Part shown: positions 59,540-64,000 of the stretch, piece by piece
Layout: every line of letters begins with the position of its first letter
How positions within the stretch are numbered: position 1 is the stretch's first letter
Source of the DNA: Lutispora saccharofermentans
Lineage (GTDB): Bacteria > Bacillota > Clostridia > Lutisporales > Lutisporaceae
Length of the DNA: 64,000 nt
Direction: 5' to 3'
Assembly (NCBI RefSeq): GCF_024363565.1
Contig: NZ_JAJEKE010000002.1
Coordinates: 408,926-472,925, forward strand
The notes under the pieces: generated by a model
Databases searched by the model: none
The model's input: the letters and a program-made list of their open reading frames with translations, nothing else
Told to the model about the DNA's origin: nothing
Made by a program: the position numbers and the translations under genes

Positions 59540-60850
59540 ATGAATGGCTACGGTTTAGTTTTAGGAGGCGGGGGAGCAAAGGGCTCATATGAAATAGGGG
59601 TATGGAAAGCCCTTCACGAGCTTGATATACCTATCATCGGTGTGGCCGGAACTTCTGTAGGCGCATTGAACGGGGCTATGGTAGTACAAGGGGATTACGA
59701 CAAAGCCTTTGACTTGTGGACGACTATCTCCGTAGAAACTGTCATAAGCATGAACAAAGCTATATCAGAGCTTGACAGCAGGAAAAAGGCAGAGGAAATA
59801 AAGAAGCTCATAATAGCTGCTGTCAATTCAGGAGGATTGGATGTAACTCCTTTAAAAAAGCTGCTGGCATCAACGATAGATGAAGATAAAATCAGAAAAT
59901 CAGGTATGGACTTTGGCGTTGTGACTTTTTCGCTGACGGATCTGAAGCCCGTGAGCATATTTATAGAGGAAATACCTGAAGGGCAGCTGGTGGACTATTT
60001 GCTCGCCAGTGCTTCTTTCCCGGCCTTTAAGCCTATGGAGATAGGAGGGAAGAAATATATTGACGGAGCCCTTTATGACAATGTACCTGTATCTCTTATG
60101 CTGCAAAAGAAGATATACAATGTAATATCCGTTGATATATCAGGAATAGGAATTGTGAGAAAGATCAAGGATAAAAATTTGAAGCTCATTGAGATAAAAA
60201 ATTCAGAGAATCTTGGTCCTGTACTGGAATTCAGCATAGAAAGGGCAAAAAGAAATATAGAAATAGGTTATTATGACGCTATGAAGGCGTTCGGCAGGTA
60301 TAAGGGGAAATACTATTATCTCACCGATACAAGCAGCAATATGGAACTGGATGAAGATGACATCAAACTGGTTTACCGGTGCTTGGGGATAGATTGGGAT
60401 AAACGTTTCAGCCCCCAAAACAGATTCATTATATATAAACTCATAAGAGATCTGAAAAATTATTGCAGAGATAAAAAGTTTAAAAATACTGAAGGTGTAA
60501 TTTCAGCAGCAGCTGAGATTACCGCAGAAGCTCTGGAAATTGAGAGGCCCAAGCCTTATTCCTTGCAGAGCCTTATAGATGCTATCATAGACAAGTATAA
60601 TTGTGAAAAGAAAGATATATCTTATGAAAATTTTTCAAAGCTTATGGATGATGAAAGCTGGGGCGGCGATAAGGGCAGCCTTAGCGAAAAGGTGAAAAAA
60701 ATAACTTTTGAAAGCAGGCATGCGGCTTTATATAAGGCCGATATAAACGATATATCCGATAAAGCAATATTATACCGCCGACTTTTAGCTATTGCTTTTC
60801 CTAAAATCTGTATTGCAAATATTTTTATTGCTTTATTGACGAATGATTGA
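59540..60850 (+). CDS. Patatin-like phospholipase/acylhydrolase
   Basis: A 436-residue protein. The N-terminal 200 residues form a patatin domain: oxyanion motif GGGGAKG at 9-15, nucleophile Ser in GTSVG near residue 40, and catalytic Asp in DGA near residue 175. All are intact. The C-terminal 230 residues show no domain I recognise and are charged and helical. It is cytoplasmic, without signal. It may deacylate phospholipids. An ATG in GATTTAT context has a weak AGGTGA site. Confidence 0.88.
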   Translation: MNGYGLVLGGGGAKGSYEIGVWKALHELDIPIIGVAGTSVGALNGAMVVQGDYDKAFDLWTTISVETVISMNKAISELDSRKKAEEIKKLIIAAVNSGGLDVTPLKKLLASTIDEDKIRKSGMDFGVVTFSLTDLKPVSIFIEEIPEGQLVDYLLASASFPAFKPMEIGGKKYIDGALYDNVPVSLMLQKKIYNVISVDISGIGIVRKIKDKNLKLIEIKNSENLGPVLEFSIERAKRNIEIGYYDAMKAFGRYKGKYYYLTDTSSNMELDEDDIKLVYRCLGIDWDKRFSPQNRFIIYKLIRDLKNYCRDKKFKNTEGVISAAAEITAEALEIERPKPYSLQSLIDAIIDKYNCEKKDISYENFSKLMDDESWGGDKGSLSEKVKKITFESRHAALYKADINDISDKAILYRRLLAIAFPKICIANIFIALLTND

Positions 60851-60859
60851 ACGAGACTT

Positions 60860-60891
60860 CATTCAGAGGGGGATTCAACCCCCACTGAATG
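60860..60891 (+). terminator. Hairpin after the patatin-like gene
   Basis: CATTCAG-A-GGGGG, loop ATTCAA, then CCCCC-A-CTGAATG give a 12-bp stem with one internal mismatch. No T run follows, so it may slow rather than end transcription. Confidence 0.5.
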
Positions 60892-60946
60892 TTAGTTCAG
60901 TGATAAAATATGTAATAATTTATCTGACCATTGAGGAGGACTGACG

Positions 60947-61525
60947 GTGAAAGAAAATTTCAGCGAACTTGCTAAAGAATGGGCGAAGAACATACCACAG
61001 AAGAATTTTGAAATAGCACGCGATCTCATAAGAAAATCAAATATCAAAGAAGGCGATTCGGTACTGGATGTAGCAGCAGGTACGGGCATTCTATTTTCCA
61101 TACTTAAGGATAAAGGGCTTTCAAATTATGTGGCAGTAGATATTACTGACAAGATGGTAGAAGAATTTTTGAGGATTTATCCGGGGATAGATGTGAGATG
61201 CCAGGATTATGAGAAAGCGCTGGAGCTTGAGCAAAATTTTGACTATATCATTATTTTCAACAGCATACCTCATTTTAATGACTACGATGCTGTATTTGCA
61301 AACTCCTATAATAATCTTAATGAGGGAGGTAAATTTATTATCTGCCATGCCAGAACAAGGGACGGGCTTAAGGAGCATCGCAAAAAAATAGGATATCCCC
61401 CAGATAAGGAGGAGCCGATTCCTACAGATGCTATGCTTTCAGAGCTTTGTGAAAGGCATGGCTTTAACAATATTACGATAGAGGATGAAGAATACTTTTT
61501 ATTTTGCTGCCAGCGAAGGCAATAA
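60947..61525 (+). CDS. SAM-dependent methyltransferase, class I (small)
   Basis: A 192-residue methyltransferase starting with GTG after TGAGGAGG. Motif I is VLDVAAGTGILFS near residue 45, strand-2 end VAVDITDKM, and motif IV region FDYIIIFNSIPHF. It resembles UbiE-like small methyltransferases, but the acceptor is unknown. It lies 25 bp before the phosphate-transporter-like gene and may be in the same transcript. Confidence 0.85.
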   Translation: MKENFSELAKEWAKNIPQKNFEIARDLIRKSNIKEGDSVLDVAAGTGILFSILKDKGLSNYVAVDITDKMVEEFLRIYPGIDVRCQDYEKALELEQNFDYIIIFNSIPHFNDYDAVFANSYNNLNEGGKFIICHARTRDGLKEHRKKIGYPPDKEEPIPTDAMLSELCERHGFNNITIEDEEYFLFCCQRRQ

Positions 61526-61549
61526 AAAATTTTCACTTTGGGGGCGCGT

Positions 61550-63208
61550 ATGAGAGATTTAATTTTTGGGCTTATCGGCGGAACTGCTTTGCTCATGTAT
61601 GGCGTTGATACTATGGGTGAAGGTTTAGAGAAAGCATCCGGAGAAATGATGAAAAAGATGCTGTCTATACTGACAGGAAGAGTATGGAGTGCTTTTCTTG
61701 TAGGTGCTTTTTTAACAGCGCTGGTACAAAGCAGTACCGCGATCACAGTTCTTACAGTGGGATTTGTTAATGCGGGTCTTATGAAGCTGCCTCAGGCTAT
61801 CGGGATAATCTATGGGGCCAATATCGGCACTACGATTACCGCCCAATTGATGGCTTTCAGCTTCAGCTTCAAACTCACAGAAATTGCTCTGCCCGTTCTG
61901 GGAATCGGATTCGGGATAAGCTATTTCGCAAAAAATAAAACCGTAAAGAATATAGGAAATGCTCTTATGGGATTTGGCATGATGTTCCTTGGGTTAAAAA
62001 TACTTAATCAGGGAATACCTTTCATGAGGGAAAATGAAACTCTCAGATACTTTTTTGAAAAGTATGCTTCTATGCCCATCATAGGCATATTGCTGGGCAT
62101 GGTTGCAACTGCTCTTGTACATAGCAGCGCTGCTACAGTCGGACTGGTAATGGTTTTAGGACAAGCAGGACTTATTGATCTTCAAGCGGCGATTTGCATA
62201 ATGCTCGGAGATAATATAGGAACATGTGTAACTGCTCAGCTCGCAAGCCTCTCCGGAAATATACATGCAAGAAGGACTGCATGGGCCCATACTCTATATA
62301 ATATCATTGGTGTCATAGTCGTAGCATTGATCTTGCCATACTTTGTACGTATAGTTGAAGCTACGACTATCTATTTGCAGCCCAACGGCGATATAGGTTC
62401 CCAGATAGCCAATTCCCATACCTTTTTTAATCTATTCAGTGCATTGGTATTTTTGCCTATTACAAAGTATTATGTCAAATTTCTTGAGACTGTCATTAAA
62501 GGCAAGGGCGTGGATCATGAAAACAGGTCCATATATCTGGATAAATTGCTTTTGGACACACCTGCCGCTGCAATAAAAGCATCTGTTTCCGAACTGATAA
62601 GAGGTGCTGAAATCGCCAAGATAATGCTGAATAATGCGGCAGAAGCCCTATTTGAAAATGATGAGAAAAAGCTTGAACTTGTTCACAAGGATGAAGAAGT
62701 CGTCAATCAACTCCAGAAGGATGTAACTGTTTATATGGTAGAATTATCAAAACGCCTTCTTTCCGATACAGAGTCTATCACCGTAACTGCCATGATCAAT
62801 AGCATAAACAATATAGAAAGAATGGGAGATCATACCGAAGATATTGCAAGGCTGATTAAAAGCAAGATTGACAAGAATCTTATTTTCTCGGATGCGGCAA
62901 CGGATGAATTAAAGCATCTGCTTGAATTGGTCACCTGGATGTATGATAATACTATAATCTTATTGAAGGATAAAAATCCTGAGCTGGCTAAATCCACAGC
63001 AGAGCTGGAGGATAAGGTGGATGAATTGTGCAAGGATTTGGCAAACCATCATATAGCAAGGTTGGAAGCCGGCAAGTGCAATGTAGAATCGGGAGTAGTT
63101 TTCCTGGATATAATAAACCACTTTGAAAGGATAGCAGACCATATTTATAAGGTTTCCCTTTTGTCAAAGGATGAGCTTCAGGGCGTTTTCAGGGCGGAAG
63201 CGAAATAG
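61550..63208 (+). CDS. Na+/phosphate cotransporter-like protein with PhoU domain
   Basis: A 552-residue protein. The first 310 residues hold two Na/Pi-cotransporter repeats with QSSTAITVLTVGFVNAG and HSSAATVGLVMVLGQAG as matching QSS/HSS motifs, and GANIGTTITAQ / GDNIGTCVTAQ. Residues about 340-545 form a PhoU-like helical domain. It moves phosphate or a similar anion with sodium. ATG 61550 follows GGGGG; the frame is open to 61538. It is typical of the Firmicute YjbB/NptA type. Confidence 0.9.
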   Translation: MRDLIFGLIGGTALLMYGVDTMGEGLEKASGEMMKKMLSILTGRVWSAFLVGAFLTALVQSSTAITVLTVGFVNAGLMKLPQAIGIIYGANIGTTITAQLMAFSFSFKLTEIALPVLGIGFGISYFAKNKTVKNIGNALMGFGMMFLGLKILNQGIPFMRENETLRYFFEKYASMPIIGILLGMVATALVHSSAATVGLVMVLGQAGLIDLQAAICIMLGDNIGTCVTAQLASLSGNIHARRTAWAHTLYNIIGVIVVALILPYFVRIVEATTIYLQPNGDIGSQIANSHTFFNLFSALVFLPITKYYVKFLETVIKGKGVDHENRSIYLDKLLLDTPAAAIKASVSELIRGAEIAKIMLNNAAEALFENDEKKLELVHKDEEVVNQLQKDVTVYMVELSKRLLSDTESITVTAMINSINNIERMGDHTEDIARLIKSKIDKNLIFSDAATDELKHLLELVTWMYDNTIILLKDKNPELAKSTAELEDKVDELCKDLANHHIARLEAGKCNVESGVVFLDIINHFERIADHIYKVSLLSKDELQGVFRAEAK

Positions 63209-63239
63209 TCATTTCAAAATTATCAAGGAGATGTTTTGC

Positions 63240-63986
63240 ATGGGGAAATGGTTTAATGGTGAGCCCTTCAGGCTTCTTTCAAGGGTACATATAGCAGCTC
63301 TTTTGATAATATTTATTTTGAATATGATGATTTACTTTTTTTCCGACAGGCTAAGAGAGGTCAAGACAGATAAGCTTTGCAGGAATATTATTGCTCTGGC
63401 TCTCATAACCACAGAGCTTTCCTTTCAAATTTGGTGTGCCGTTATAGGTGTGTGGACGGCTGAATACAACCTGCCTTTTCATCTTTGCTCCGCTGCCACA
63501 ATAATCTGTGCGATCATGCTATTCATGAAGAGCTACAGAATATATCAGATAGCATATTTCTGGGGCCTGGGAGGAGCTTTGCAGGCGCTTCTGACCCCTG
63601 ATTTGAGCGGATATAACTATCCCCATTATGTCTTTTTTAAATACTTCATTCTTCATGGGCTGATAGTGATCTCAGTTCTTTATATGGCCTTTGTACATTC
63701 ATATAGGCTTGCTTTCAGATCTGTTTTAAATGCTTTTGCCGTCACGAATCTATTTGCTGTAATTGTGATACCTGTAGATATTCTGACGGGGGGCAATTAC
63801 CTTTTTTTGTGCAGAAAGCCGGAGGCTATGACCTTGCTCGATTATTTAGGCCCCTGGCCGTGGTATATAATCCCTATGGAAGCAGTGGTATTTGCGATGT
63901 TCGTCATATTGTACCTGCCTTACGCCATAAGCGATTTTGTGCAAAAGCACAGGGATATAAATTCAGGCATAAGCCCAGGGGCATAA
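63240..63986 (+). CDS. TIGR02206/YwaF-family membrane protein
   Basis: A 248-residue integral membrane protein with about seven segments. Family motifs are YNLPFHLCSAATI near residue 78, WGLGGALQALLTPDL, FKYFILHGLIV and GPWPWYI near residue 205. ATG 63240 follows AAGGAG by 9 bases; an in-frame ATG at 63231 directly abuts that site, and the frame is open to 63171. The function is unknown. It is the last gene; only 14 bases follow its stop. Confidence 0.85.
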   Translation: MGKWFNGEPFRLLSRVHIAALLIIFILNMMIYFFSDRLREVKTDKLCRNIIALALITTELSFQIWCAVIGVWTAEYNLPFHLCSAATIICAIMLFMKSYRIYQIAYFWGLGGALQALLTPDLSGYNYPHYVFFKYFILHGLIVISVLYMAFVHSYRLAFRSVLNAFAVTNLFAVIVIPVDILTGGNYLFLCRKPEAMTLLDYLGPWPWYIIPMEAVVFAMFVILYLPYAISDFVQKHRDINSGISPGA

Positions 63987-64000
63987 AAGATTTATAAATA

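Overview
The window looks like chromosome of a low-GC, Gram-positive anaerobe of the Clostridia type. It is AT-rich with strong AGGAGG-like ribosome binding sites, many tightly packed operons, no outer-membrane genes, lipoprotein and Sec signals of Firmicute style, an archaeal-type phosphoglycerate mutase, an MsmX/UgpC-type ATPase remnant, DUF1062 and CD3324-type genes, and a cell-wall GH18 protein with SH3 and copper-amine-oxidase-like domains. I cannot name a species. I saw no tRNA, rRNA or CRISPR array.

Region 1 (1-15.1 kb) is a molybdenum-hydroxylase catabolic region. After the 3' end of a YjiH-type membrane protein come six genes for two interleaved heterotrimeric molybdenum hydroxylases (order small, medium, medium, small, large, large). 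Next are a cyclic amidohydrolase, an M20 carbamoylase/amidohydrolase and a small ModE-type regulator. A third hydroxylase follows (small, large, medium); its FAD subunit carries a four-cysteine insert like the [4Fe-4S] loop of 4-hydroxybenzoyl-CoA reductase. The implied logic is hydroxylation of an N-heterocycle, ring opening, then removal of a carbamoyl group. Region 2 (15.1-19.6 kb) is an NTPase, a methyltransferase and a FecCD-type ABC importer, probably for molybdate or tungstate. Two palindromes of form CGTTAT-N12-ATAACG, one before the third hydroxylase and one over the promoter of the importer operon, tie both units to the ModE-type regulator.

Region 3 (19.4-27.6 kb) is accessory and runs mostly on the minus strand: a group II intron tail, two large secreted repeat proteins with an orphan response-regulator receiver, a fossil of the importer's binding-protein gene, and a 3' fragment of a sugar-ABC ATPase. 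Two small genes (DUF1062 and CD3324 type) each follow a near-identical leader containing an 8-codon peptide ORF ending in Phe-Ala-TAG and a hairpin, which looks like translational attenuation.

Region 4 (27.6-36 kb) is housekeeping and membrane genes: ROK glucokinase, a Mn2+ riboswitch with mntP, apgM, DUF1232, a CapA-like lipoprotein, PrsW and a BTAD/AAA/TPR regulator. Region 5 (36-42 kb) is a six-gene island bracketed by about 120-bp direct repeats of a promoter segment. It encodes a zinc alcohol dehydrogenase, a DhnA-type aldolase, TrpD-like and TrpF-like enzymes, a D-2-hydroxyacid dehydrogenase and a methyltransferase, and is a candidate undescribed pathway. The second repeat leads into a complete YjiH-type gene.

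Region 6 (43-64 kb) holds TldD/TldE, a DUF2229 pair, a split chromate transporter, an S-adenosylhomocysteine hydrolase-deaminase pair, a GH18 protein, DUF401, and many small enzymes and transporters. Three intergenic gaps carry an interspersed repeat family built from ACACGGATT units and CTCAG-rich tails.
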